Below, piece after piece: positions 43,687 to 53,309 of a stretch of DNA of 55,423 nt. This DNA is from CAYVBE01 sp964448935 (GTDB taxonomy: Bacteria > Planctomycetota > Brocadiia > SM23-32), in assembly GCA_964448935.1 (NCBI GenBank), contig CAYVBE010000003.1, positions 1-55,423 of the forward strand, read 5' to 3'. The notes beneath the pieces were generated by a model. It ran no database searches, had not been told where the DNA came from, and was given only the letters and a program-made list of their open reading frames with translations. The translations under genes and the position numbers were made by a program. The first letter of the stretch is position 1. The number at the start of each line of letters is the position of its first letter.

Positions 43687-46600
43687 TCAGCCCAGGATTG
43701 CGGCCTCCACCTGTGCCGGGCCGAGGCCCGCGCGGGTCAGGTCCACCTCCCGCAGCAGCACGCCCTTACAGGTTTCCAGCTCCACCTCGTTCAGCCCGAC
43801 CCCTGCCAGCAGTCGGAAGAGTTCCTCCAGGTCCTTCAATATCCGCAGGGCCTCCGGGTGCCGCCCGGTCTCCTCCAGCCACGTCCTGAACCACATTCCG
43901 TCCACCTCCTCCCGGCCCGTCTGCTCCTTCTGGACCCGGAAGGTGTCGGACTGTTTGTAGGTCTCAACCGCCCCCGACAGAGTGCGGCGGAGTTCCGGAC
44001 CACGGGGGACCCATCCGCCTTCCTCCCCCCTTTCCCAGAATATCTGCTCGTAGAGGGCCTCTGCCTTCTCGAAGCCCCCCAGGGACAGCCGCGGGGAGCT
44101 GACCATGTAGTCCTGCCCCTCGGGGTCGGGGATGGGCCGCGTGCCGGTGGCGGTCTGTTCGGCCGGCACGTTTTTGTACACCGCAAACCCGATCAGCGCC
44201 CCGATCAGTTCCTTCTCGGTCCGGGTGCGGGCGTAGATGCCGAGCTTCTGCAACCGCTTCAGCAACTGCTGCCCGGGGTTGGGGGGCACGGTGGCGACCG
44301 GCTGCGGGTCGGGGCTAATGCCCGCCAGCACCTGAGCCAGCTCTTCTTCAGCCCGCACAAGTGTCAGGTCACTATCGCCGCCAGGCTCGTAGAACTCGAA
44401 TATCTGGTTGTTGACGGTAATTTTGGCATCGTAGTCTCCACCGTATCCTCCGTCGCCATCCACCACGGGCAGTATGTCACCCGGAGTATCAACGCCGTCG
44501 CTCTGGGGGGACACAGTCAGGGCGCCGTTCCACGTAAGCGTGTGTCCGGCACCGATATCAACCTGGTCGTAGTCATCGCCACCCTTACCTTCATCGAGCA
44601 ATACGAAATATTCTGATCCCGGCCCGAAGGTCAGGTCGCCATCCACCGTCAGCCCTGCCGCTGCCCCATCCCCACCCGGCGAGAGCCTGCCGTTGAAGGT
44701 AACGGACGTTCCTCTCAGCATTATGTCATCCGCCGTCTCGACGGATTCGTTATATGTCTGAGCACCGTCCGTGGTCACCGAACTCTCCAGGAGGAGCATC
44801 CCTCCCGCACCGGTAGCATCCGTGGTCAGGTGGCCCAGGCCGTTGGGGTTGGCACCCACAACGTTGCCGCCGCCCACGTCAGCGTCGAAGGTCGTGTCGG
44901 CGTTCGGGGTGTTGACCGTCAGGCCGTGGGCGGTATTGGTGGCGTCCACAAAGCTGCCGAAGCGCACACCGGTGCCGCCCGTATCGGTGAGGATCACGTC
45001 CGCCGTCAGCAGCACGGGGTCCTCATAGGTCTGCGTGCCGCCGACGGTGGTTATGTCAGCCGAAAGTTGCGTCTGCCCGTCCGCGTTGGTGGTCACGGAC
45101 GCCAAGGGAGTCAGGCCGCCGACTTCGCCCTGGAAAGCCGTCGGCATGCCACCGGCGGTGTTTACGGTCAGGTCCCACGGACCGGCGCCGTTGCCGTTCA
45201 GCGTCTCCCTGAAAGTCACCGGCCCGGACTCGATCCGCGTATGCCCCGAGAGCGTGGCGGCCTCATGGGAGTGCGATCCGGCGAAGGTTATCACGCCCGA
45301 CAGGTCGGCAGTCGCCCCGTTGGTGGTAGACAGCGCACCTATATTGAGCGCTGCACCGCCGTTCAGCGTGTCGCCGGCAATGGTGGTGACGCTCGCCCGT
45401 TCGCCCATGTCCAGATCGTTGCCGCCGCCGTTTATCGAGGTGTTGAAGGCGATGTTATCCGCTTCCAGCACGGTATCCGCTCCCAGCTCCACGGCCTCGT
45501 TGTAGGTCTGGTCGTCGTCCGTCACCACCAGGCCGCCGTCCAGGTGCAGCGTGCCGCCCACGCCGGTGTCATCGGTCACCAGGTGCCCCAGTCCGTCCGG
45601 GTCGCTGCCGGCCACGTTGCCGCCGCCCACCTCGCCGGTGAAGGTCGTGTCGGCGTTCGGAGTGTTGACCGTCAGGCCGTAGGAAGACCCGGCGACACCA
45701 TCATCATCGGCGTCAACATGATTGTTGAAGCTCACGCCCGTCCCGCCGGTGTCGGTGAGGGTTACGTCCACCATCAGCAGCACGGGCCCGGTGTAGGTCT
45801 GCGTGGACGCGGTGCGGACATCGTTGTTCAGCGTTATGGCGCCGTCCACAGCTCCGGTGCTGGTGGAGTTCACGTCCAGGGCATTCACGTAGCTGCCGGC
45901 CGCCACGTTGTCGAACGTGCCAAGGGCAACGGCGCCGCCGTTATTGGCGTCCGCGGTGGAGGTGTCAATGTCCAGGTCTATCCCGCCGGCCGAGGCGGAG
46001 ACGGTTGCAGCGCTGAGGTCTACTGCGCCGGCCGCGTCGCCCCCGCCGGTCTCGGTGTCCATGGTGGTGTTCGAATGCAGGACCACGTCACCATCGAAGG
46101 TGGCATCCCCGCCATCGGTCTGGTAAGTGCCGTTGAGGTTGATGGTGGTGCCCGTCACGTTGATGGCCCCGGTTGTGACCACGTCCTCCAGGTCCACCTG
46201 GGCGGCACTGGAAACTGCGAAATCGGCGGGCGGAGTCGTGCCGCCCACGTCGCCCTGAAAGTCCACCGCACCGCCCGTGCCGCCGGCCACGGCAAGGCCC
46301 GAAGCAGCGCCCGTGTCCTCGACAGCGCCGGTAACGGTCACGTTCGCACCGCCGGGCTGCGCGCCGCCGTTGGTGGTGTCGAGCGTCACAAGGGCCGGAG
46401 TGCCCAGCAGCACGTTATCGCTGATGGTGATAGCGTTGCCGAAGGTCACTATGTCCGCATTCAGAGTGGTCGTGGCATCCGGGCCGTCCAGCGTGACCGA
46501 GGCGTCCCCGGCCCCGGTGATCTGCCCGTCCACCGCGATCGAACCGCCCGCCGGTGTGCGGATCGTCGCCGGATCGTTGAACGTGGCGGAGGCCACCGTC

Positions 46601-49600
46601 ACGACGTGCTGGCCGTTGGCGCGGCCGATGGCGACCGAATTGAATCCGTCCACCAGGCGTCCCAGCTCGGCGTCGTCCACGTTGAAATTCCCGGCCCCGC
46701 CCCCGATGCCGATGGAACGGGCAACGGTGACCGGCCGCAGAAGCAGATCGCCGCTTCCGCTGACGTTCCCGTTGATCACAACGTCCTGGGCCGTCACGGT
46801 AACGTCTGTTCCGGCATTCACCGCTCCCAGCCGGAGCGTATCTGCGTCCTGCAAGGTCACCGATCCGCCCTGCGTCACCGTAAGCGTATCACCGGTGTCA
46901 TCGCTGTCGAAATCGTTGGCGGCGTTGTTGAGCGTGATGTCATCGCCCGGCGTGGCCGTTCCGCCCGCATCGAGGGTGGTCGCGCCGGCCACGGTCATCG
47001 GTCCGGTCTGGGTGATCCGCCCGTTGGCGGCAACGTTGAGGCCGCCGTTCGCATTCTCTACGTCAGCAAACGTTATATCGTCCGTCTCCTCCAATATGAT
47101 ATGGCCCGGCCCGTTCGAGGCGGCGTCCACGCTATTCACCGTCGTGTCCAGGTCTATACCGCCCTGGGCGTCGGCCGTCAGCGCATCCGCGATCACGTCC
47201 ACGCCCGCGCCACCGTCGTCCATTATCGCACCGCCCTGCGAGTCGAGCGTCACGTCACCGGCAGTGCCCGCGTCCACCAGAATTGCGTGGATATCCAGCC
47301 CGGCACCGGTTGCTGTGAGAGAAATATCATTGGCGTCGGCATCTGTCAGCGATCTCACGTCTGTGGCCACAAGCCCCCCGCCCGCGATTACCGTTATCGA
47401 GCCGTCGGCAGTGTCCACATCAGCAAGCTGCACTCCGTCCAGCTCATCCAGCACGATATCGCCCGCCGCGTTGGCGGAGGCGTCCACGTTTTCCACAGTG
47501 ATGTCCAGGTCTATGCCGCCCTGGGCATCCGCGGTCAGGTCCTGCGCGATCACGTCATCCGCATCGTCCACACCGTCCTGCGTGATCGCTCCGCCCTGAG
47601 CGTCCAATGTCACGTCATTGGCCGCGCCCGCGTTCACCAGGTCCGCCTGGATGCCCGCGCCCGTGCTGGTCAGGCTGATGTCGTTCGTGTCGTCGTCGGT
47701 CGCCGAACTGTCCACGTCCGTCGCCGTCACCTGGCCGCCCGCGTCCACGTCTATCGCACCGTCGGCCGTGTCCACGTCGGCAAGCGTCACATCGTCCGCG
47801 TCCACATACGTGATATCCCCTACACCCGTGGAACTCGCATCCAGGTTGTCCGCGTCGTTCGCCGCCTGGCCGAGGTCTATCTTCCCGGGCGCGTCCGCGA
47901 ACAGCGTCCCCACAGCGGTGGTTCCCCCGATGTCGCCGCCCGTCTGGTCTATCTCGCCCACGCCGCTCACGTCGTAATCGGCGTTGATGTCCACGTTCCC
48001 CGTTGTGCCCACCGATCCGCCCGTCTGACGGTAATCGGCTCCGGCGTTGAAGGTGATCAGGCCCCCGCCCGTGCTTGACACGTCGGCCGCCACCGTGATG
48101 TGGTCGTCATCGCCCCCGTCCTCGGTGGCCTGCAGCGTCACCGCACCACCGGCGCTCACGGCGGCGTTTACGTTCAGCGGGGAGGACGCCACGATATGGA
48201 CGTTCCCGTTCGTGTTCGTCACAGACCCCGCCGCACCGGCCAGGTCCTCCAGCGCGAGCGTGCCCGTGTTTATGATGTTTATCGCGTTGTCGGTGGTCTC
48301 GGCGTCCAACTCCGAGACCTGCGTGTCCAACTCCTCGTTCGCTCCACCGCCGTCTCCTATGCCGTCCACCGCCATAAGCACCAGATCGTCCGCCGTCACG
48401 TCCACCGCCGCGTCTCCTGCAGCGTCGGTTATCGCACCGGCCGCCGTCAGCGTCACGCGGTGGTCGGCCGTGATGCTGTCCACGCCCATATCGTCTTCAT
48501 CCACCAACTCGACGGCACCGGCCTGTGTAACGGTGATCCCGTCACCGCTGTCGTCGTTGTCGAAATCGTTGGCGGCGTTGTCCAGCGTGATGTCTCCGCC
48601 CGCATCGAGGGTGCTCGCACCGGCGACGTCCAGCGCACCGCTCTGGGTGATCTGCCCGGCGGCGGTGATGTCCAGTATCCCGGCAATCGTGCTTGCGCCA
48701 AGGGTGATGTCGTTCGCATCCACCAGTGTCACGTCACTGGTGTTGCTCACCACGACATCCCCGGTGAAATCGTTCGCCGCATTGTCTAATGTGATAGCGT
48801 TACCGCCGGCGTCCAGAATTGTAGCACCGCTGTTCCAGGCGCCGCCGTCGGTGATGGCATCGTTCTCGGTAATCCCCACCGTACCGCCGGTCACCGTCAG
48901 GTCACCGAAAGCATTGCCCGCGTTATTGAGCGTGATATCATTGCCCACGGCATCCAGCGTGGTAGCTCCGGCCGTCACGGCGCCACTCTGCGTGATTGTG
49001 CCGGACGCGGTGACGTCAAGACTGCCGCTGATCGTAGAGGCCCCGAGTTCCAGCGCGTTCGTGTCCACCAGGGTCACATTGTCGGCACCGGGTATGGAGA
49101 CCGCCGCCTGGAAATCGTTCCCGGCTGCATCGAGGGTGATGTCGTCCGTCGCCTGTGCGGTCAGTCTGGTGGTGCCGGTGGCGGTCAGCGCGCCTGCCCC
49201 CGTGTCCGTGATGTCCCCGGCCCCGTCAGAGGCATCCAGGTTCACGACAGAAGCATTCGTGGCCCCTGTTATCGTGATCGTCTCGGCCGTCACGTTCAGC
49301 GGCTCGCCGCCGGTGGAACCCGCCAGTGTAGCCGTGTCCGCACCGCCCTCTCCGTCCAGGGTTATGCCCGCCGCGAAGCCGTTGTCCAGAACGGCAAGCC
49401 GCAGGGTGTCACCGCCATCGTTGGCATTGACCGCCAGGGAGTTGGTCGGGTTCACGAAGGTGGTCGTCTCGACGGTTCCGCCGTTGTCGGCAAGCTGTGA
49501 ACTGCCGTCTGCGGGAGCCCCGTTGTCCTGCAAGGTAACGTCGTCCGCGGCAGCGGTGAGATTGAAGATGATGTCCGCCGCAGTGCCGTCGTTGGTGATC

Positions 49601-52600
49601 GGTTCCAGCCCGTCGAAATTGATGGTGTCGCCGTCCAGGACGATGCTGCCGTCCTTGCCGTCGGCATCGGAGCCGTTCATGTTGTAGGTGTGGGTGGCGA
49701 ACCCGGCGCCGACGTTCTGGAGTTCCAGGTTATCCCCGCCCGCGCCCTGGGTGCCGCCGTCCACATTGAGTCCGCCGCCCGGGATGGGGTTGCCGTCGCC
49801 GAAGTCCACGGTGATCGTGTCATCACCGTCGCCCGCATCGTAGCTCACCGTGCCGGTTCCGCCGGCGCCGCTGATGATGAGCGTGTCGTCACCGGCCGTT
49901 CCGCCGGCCGTCACGTCGCCCACGAATACGACGCCCCCGTCGTTGCCCGACAGGGTTACGTCGGTCATGGCAGCAGCGGTGCTGCCGATGCGCAGGTCTT
50001 CGGTGTTGCCGCTGAAGGTGTTGTCCGTAACCGTCAGATCGGCGCTCCCGAAGTGCGCGGCGCCACCGTCCACGTCCTCCACCGCATGGATGCCCAGGGC
50101 CTGGTTGTTGAGGGTGTTGCCGTCAATCGTCAGCTTGTCCAGGTTCCCCGGCACGCCGGTCTGCGTGTAGTCCACGATCCAGATGCCGGTGCCCGCCGGA
50201 GAGCCGGCGCCGCCCACGTTGTCAATGGTGTTGCCGGTGATCTCCAGGTCGTCCGTGCCGGTACCGTTGCCGATGACGACCCCCAGGTGATAGCCGGTGA
50301 TATCGTTGTCGCTGATGACGGAGGGCGCGCCCGGGTCGGTGGCCGTTACTCCGAAGAACTCGATTCCGTAACCGCTGCTCTGCTGCGTCGGCCCCCCGGT
50401 GGTCAGGGTGTTGTTGGTCACCGCCAGGTCAACGATCGGGTTGTCGCCGAAAATGGCGCCGTCCCCGTCGCCCGCCACTATCTGGTTGCGGTCCACCGTC
50501 AGCCCTGTCGCACCGGCCGCGCCGACGGAGATGCCCATGGATGCGTTGCCTCCGCCGGTGGTCATGTCCAGCTTGTTGCCGCGGATAGTTACACCCGAGG
50601 GTCCATTGGCAAGCTGAACCAGGAACGTGGTGGCGGCGCCAGCCTCGATGGTGAAACCCTCGTCCGGCGAATCCGCGTCGTCCGGGTCGCCCAGAATCAC
50701 GTTGTCTGCACCGCCCTCCAGCCCGATGCCCACCCCGTCCACAAGCTGGATGGTCGTCGTACCCATGCCTCCGGTGGACCGCACAGTGAGATCACTCTTG
50801 TCAATGACGAGGTCCCCCGTGTAACCGTTTCCGGTGCCCGAGAGCACGACGATGTCGTCCCCGGCGGAGGAATCGTCAATGGACTGCTGGATGCCGGGAC
50901 GGATCACCAGTGACGCGGTGTCCTGCACCACGTTCGCGCCGTCCGCCACCACGGCGGCATTATCGTAAGTGTTGCTGCCGTCACTGAACAGATCGTAGAC
51001 TTCGCCTCCCGTAAACACTCCACCCGTGCTGCGGAGATGGTACTCCGTGCTGCTGCTGAAATCATTGCCGGTGATGGCGTAGGTTCCCGCCTCAAGGCGC
51101 GCGCCGGTCCCCATCAACAATGCGGTCTCATTGCCGTCGAGTGTGTTGTTGATCACGCTGACGGCATTGACGTCCCCGGCCACGCCGGGGCTGTACTCGG
51201 CGAACCGGATGCCGTTGGTGCTGGCCGAAATATCGTTGCCCGTAATGGTGAGCCCGTCAACCCCGGCACCGTTGGAGATCAGGATGCCGTTGGCATAGTC
51301 GCTGATGGTGTTGTCCTGGATGCTGGATGTGCCGGTGACGCCCGAGAACTGCAGTGCGTAACCGGAACCCGCCAGGGCTGCGGGCCCCGTCAGCGTATTG
51401 TCGGAGACCGTCAGGTCGGAGACGGACGGACCCCAGACGGAGCCATCTCCGAGGTCGCCCGCCGTGAAGGTGTTGTCCGTTATACTCAGTCCGTCAGCCC
51501 CGGCTGCCCCCACGGAAATGCCCATACTCGCGTTGCCGGTCGTGTTGATGGTGTTGTCCACGATGCTGACATTCGACGGTGCGTTGGCCAGCTGGATCAG
51601 AAAGGTAGAACCCGCCCCGCTGAGGATCGTGAACCCGGCACCGGCTCCGCCCAGGGTGAAGTTGTCCGCGCCGCCCTCAAGCCCGATCCCCACCCCGTCC
51701 ACAAGCTGGATGGTCGTGCTCCCGTCGCCGTTCTGGGACTGCAGGGTGAGCGATTTGTCGATCGCCAGGTCTTCCGTGTATGTCCCGTCCGCTGCTTCCA
51801 CGGTCGCCCCACCCGATGCGATGTCTATACCATTCTGCAGGCTGCCTCCGCCGCCGACATTCACCGTCGTCGCTTCCCCGGTCAGGCTCTGGCTGGGTTG
51901 CAGAGTAATCAGCTCGTTCAAGTCTATGGTCAGGTCGTCGTTCGGATCGTCTTCATCATTCAGCGACAGGGTCGTGCCGTTGTCCACGGTTGTGGTCACA
52001 TCGTCCGTAACCGTGATCTTATCCTCGGCCTCGACGACGAAATCTGCTCCGCCGTCCATAGCACCCTCGATCGTGGCGGGGTCCACATCGCCCCCGGCGG
52101 CCCCGTCAACGATCTCCACCTGCGCGGGGTCTATCACGATGAGCCCGTTGGCCGCGTCGGCCCCTCCCGGTGATGCGCTCAGCGTTCCCTGGATGCTTAC
52201 CGAATCGGACCGCACCACGATCAGACCACCGTCGCCCGCGCCCAACGCATCGGCGCGCACCACAGATGCCTGGTCAATCTCGACCAGAGAAGTCCGGTCC
52301 GAACCGACACCTCCGCCGATGGTCACCTCGCCGCCAGCCGCACCGGAAGCGTCAACGTCCGCGTCCTCCAGTCGCACCTCGTCGCCCAGGATTTCGACGT
52401 TCCCGCCGGGGGCCTCCACCTCGCCAGTCACCTCCACGGCGCCTTCGCCCTGCCCCTCGACGGTAACTTCTTCGCCGGAGATACGGCCGCTGTTGCGGAT
52501 GGCCAGCGCGTACATATCGCCGGCCGCCAGCAGGGCCTGCCCGCCGGATGCGTCCACGTCGCCCGAGTTCTCCACCGCCGCATCGCCCTGGGCCGCCGCG

Positions 52601-53241
52601 GCGGCGCCTTCCACCTTGGCAAACACATGGCCGTCCACGCGCCCGATCAGGATGTCCTCGCCGGCGGCAAGGGTCACGATGCCGTTGCTGGCGGCGATGT
52701 CCCCGTAGTTGGCCGCGCGGGCGCCGACCAGGTGAACCGCATCCCCCTGGATGGTGCCGTAGTTGACGACCTCGCCGGAGGCGTCGGTGAAGCGGTTGAC
52801 GTCGCCCAGGAAGTCCGCGTTGCTCATCTGTGCGGCGGCGGCGTAGATGCCGCCCACGTCCACCAGGCAGCCGTCGCGGAAGTAGATGCCCCCGGGGTTG
52901 ACCAGATACACGATCCCGTTGGCGGTCAGTGAGCCGTAGATCTCGGTGGGATTGGCGCCGCCGATGCGGTTCAGCACGCGCGAGAGTTCGTCGGGCTGGA
53001 CGAAACGCACACTCTCGTCGCCGGCGATGTCGAAAGACTGATACTCGATGATGGTGTCGTCGGCCGCACGGATGACGGTGTCCGAACCGTTGCGCTCGAA
53101 GGCGGCATCCCCGGTGACGACCTGCTCCCCCTGGGGAGCGGCGAGAGCAAGGCCGGCAACGGTCACCCAGAGCAGCACGCACAGCACCAACGCACCGGCC
53201 CGCAGATAAGTCCTTCGGTGCGACCTTCCATTAGCGGCCAT
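43687..53241 (-). CDS. Giant two-partner-secretion exoprotein (TpsA, filamentous haemagglutinin type)
   Basis: A 3184-residue secreted protein. A signal peptide ends near ALA-AP (about residue 34). The TPS domain (about 36-190) begins GEQVVTGDAAFERNGSDTVI and has the haemagglutinin-type NPGGIYFRDGCLVDVGGIYA segment needed for recognition by TpsB. Then come two homologous right-handed beta-helix domains (about 440-740 and 770-1090) rich in ITDN/ISDN turns, and a short Asp/Gly-rich stretch (about 1140-1200). About 1700 residues of imperfect repeats follow (ITLDNAANDF, DVTLVDANDITLGAS and similar), then an autotransporter-type passenger end (about 2870-2960). The last roughly 217 residues are charged and helical (KRLQKLGIYARTRTEKELIGAL and on), unlike the rest. 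Function inferred: surface fibre for adhesion or contact-dependent competition; no toxin motif was recognised. It lies 68 bases after tpsB. Confidence 0.88.
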   Translation of the reverse strand: MAANGRSHRRTYLRAGALVLCVLLWVTVAGLALAAPQGEQVVTGDAAFERNGSDTVIRAADDTIIEYQSFDIAGDESVRFVQPDELSRVLNRIGGANPTEIYGSLTANGIVYLVNPGGIYFRDGCLVDVGGIYAAAAQMSNADFLGDVNRFTDASGEVVNYGTIQGDAVHLVGARAANYGDIAASNGIVTLAAGEDILIGRVDGHVFAKVEGAAAAAQGDAAVENSGDVDASGGQALLAAGDMYALAIRNSGRISGEEVTVEGQGEGAVEVTGEVEAPGGNVEILGDEVRLEDADVDASGAAGGEVTIGGGVGSDRTSLVEIDQASVVRADALGAGDGGLIVVRSDSVSIQGTLSASPGGADAANGLIVIDPAQVEIVDGAAGGDVDPATIEGAMDGGADFVVEAEDKITVTDDVTTTVDNGTTLSLNDEDDPNDDLTIDLNELITLQPSQSLTGEATTVNVGGGGSLQNGIDIASGGATVEAADGTYTEDLAIDKSLTLQSQNGDGSTTIQLVDGVGIGLEGGADNFTLGGAGAGFTILSGAGSTFLIQLANAPSNVSIVDNTINTTGNASMGISVGAAGADGLSITDNTFTAGDLGDGSVWGPSVSDLTVSDNTLTGPAALAGSGYALQFSGVTGTSSIQDNTISDYANGILISNGAGVDGLTITGNDISASTNGIRFAEYSPGVAGDVNAVSVINNTLDGNETALLMGTGARLEAGTYAITGNDFSSSTEYHLRSTGGVFTGGEVYDLFSDGSNTYDNAAVVADGANVVQDTASLVIRPGIQQSIDDSSAGDDIVVLSGTGNGYTGDLVIDKSDLTVRSTGGMGTTTIQLVDGVGIGLEGGADNVILGDPDDADSPDEGFTIEAGAATTFLVQLANGPSGVTIRGNKLDMTTGGGNASMGISVGAAGATGLTVDRNQIVAGDGDGAIFGDNPIVDLAVTNNTLTTGGPTQQSSGYGIEFFGVTATDPGAPSVISDNDITGYHLGVVIGNGTGTDDLEITGNTIDNVGGAGSPAGTGIWIVDYTQTGVPGNLDKLTIDGNTLNNQALGIHAVEDVDGGAAHFGSADLTVTDNTFSGNTEDLRIGSTAAAMTDVTLSGNDGGVVFVGDVTAGGTAGDDTLIISGAGGTGTVSYDAGDGDDTITVDFGDGNPIPGGGLNVDGGTQGAGGDNLELQNVGAGFATHTYNMNGSDADGKDGSIVLDGDTINFDGLEPITNDGTAADIIFNLTAAADDVTLQDNGAPADGSSQLADNGGTVETTTFVNPTNSLAVNANDGGDTLRLAVLDNGFAAGITLDGEGGADTATLAGSTGGEPLNVTAETITITGATNASVVNLDASDGAGDITDTGAGALTATGTTRLTAQATDDITLDAAGNDFQAAVSIPGADNVTLVDTNALELGASTISGSLDVTASGTITQSGAVTAGATTLDAVGNDITLNNAGNAFGDLTVTGGTVGITENDAITDGGAWNSGATILDAGGNAITLDNAANDFTGDVVVSNTSDVTLVDANDITLGASTIAGILDITAAGQITQSGALDVAGASTLDAGGDITLDNAANDFDNDDSGDGITVTQAGAVELVDEDDMGVDSITADHRVTLTAAGAITDAAGDAAVDVTADDLVLMAVDGIGDGGGANEELDTQVSELDAETTDNAINIINTGTLALEDLAGAAGSVTNTNGNVHIVASSPLNVNAAVSAGGAVTLQATEDGGDDDHITVAADVSSTGGGLITFNAGADYRQTGGSVGTTGNVDINADYDVSGVGEIDQTGGDIGGTTAVGTLFADAPGKIDLGQAANDADNLDASSTGVGDITYVDADDVTLADVDTADGAIDVDAGGQVTATDVDSSATDDDTNDISLTSTGAGIQADLVNAGAANDVTLDAQGGAITQDGVDDADDVIAQDLTADAQGGIDLDITVENVDASANAAGDIVLDELDGVQLADVDTADGSITVIAGGGLVATDVRSLTDADANDISLTATGAGLDIHAILVDAGTAGDVTLDSQGGAIMDDGGAGVDVIADALTADAQGGIDLDTTVNSVDAASNGPGHIILEETDDITFADVENANGGLNVAANGRITQTGPMTVAGATTLDAGGTATPGDDITLNNAANDFDSDDTGDTLTVTQGGSVTLQDADTLRLGAVNAGTDVTVTAQDVVINGNVSGSGDLLLRPVTVARSIGIGGGAGNFNVDDAELGRLVDGFNSVAIGRANGQHVVTVASATFNDPATIRTPAGGSIAVDGQITGAGDASVTLDGPDATTTLNADIVTFGNAITISDNVLLGTPALVTLDTTNGGAQPGGANVTVTGAVEDTGAASGLAVAGGTGGAVDFQGDVGGTTPPADFAVSSAAQVDLEDVVTTGAINVTGTTINLNGTYQTDGGDATFDGDVVLHSNTTMDTETGGGDAAGAVDLSAATVSASAGGIDLDIDTSTADANNGGAVALGTFDNVAAGSYVNALDVNSTSTGAVDGAITLNNDVRTASTQTYTGPVLLMVDVTLTDTGGTGVSFNNHVDADDDGVAGSSYGLTVNTPNADTTFTGEVGGGNVAGSDPDGLGHLVTDDTGVGGTLHLDGGLVVTDDDQTYNEAVELGADTVLEADNIAFNTSINGGGNDLDMGERASVTTIAGDTLNGGAALNIGALSTTNGATADLSGVITFAGSHSHEAATLSGHTRIESGPVTFRETLNGNGAGPWDLTVNTAGGMPTAFQGEVGGLTPLASVTTNADGQTQLSADITTVGGTQTYEDPVLLTADVILTDTGGTGVRFGSFVDATNTAHGLTVNTPNADTTFDADVGGGNVVGANPNGLGHLTTDATGAGGMLLLESSVTTDGAQTYNESVETADDIMLRGTSVTFNGRLSPGGDGAAAGLTVDGDLTFGPGSEYFVLLDEGKGGDDYDQVDIGAGHTLTWNGALTVSPQSDGVDTPGDILPVVDGDGGYGGDYDAKITVNNQIFEFYEPGGDSDLTLVRAEEELAQVLAGISPDPQPVATVPPNPGQQLLKRLQKLGIYARTRTEKELIGALIGFAVYKNVPAEQTATGTRPIPDPEGQDYMVSSPRLSLGGFEKAEALYEQIFWERGEEGGWVPRGPELRRTLSGAVETYKQSDTFRVQKEQTGREEVDGMWFRTWLEETGRHPEALRILKDLEELFRLLAGVGLNEVELETCKGVLLREVDLTRAGLGPAQVEAAILG
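44815..45810. repeat. Tandem near-copies within the TpsA gene, 3' part
   Basis: Segments around 44815-45045 and 45560-45810 are near-identical at the DNA level. Both contain GTTGCCGCCGCCCAC, then AGGTCGTGTCGGCGTTCGG and GTGTTGACCGTCAGGCC, and both later read GTCAGCAGCACGG or ATCAGCAGCACGG. They encode one repeat of the passenger (TPNADTTF and DTGGTGV blocks), about 740 bases apart. This points to recent duplication or gene conversion inside the coding sequence. Confidence 0.7.
50690..51740. repeat. Duplicated beta-helix module within the TpsA gene, 5' part
   Basis: The stretch CCCACCCCGTCCACAAGCTG with its flanks appears near 50733 and again near 51693. The encoded domains share DGVGIGLEGGADN, NASMGISVGAAGA and similar segments in the same order. 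The duplicated unit is about 960 bases (about 320 residues), and both copies remain in frame. Confidence 0.75.
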
Positions 53242-53309
53242 CGGATGGGTTCTCCCGCAATCTGAAGCGATTTGTCAACACTCTCCTGTAACCCGGAGCG
53301 GCGCACGAC

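Noticed and set aside
44830..48078. Very long open frame on the plus strand opposite the TpsA gene
   Set aside because: Its Val/Arg/His-rich product mirrors repeats of the minus-strand gene, it has no ribosome-binding site or family signature, and it is explained by high GC with biased codon use.
46900..48640. Regular similar units in the TpsA gene resembling a CRISPR array or tandem repeat locus
   Set aside because: The units are in-frame protein repeats of variable length without constant spacers or exact repeats.
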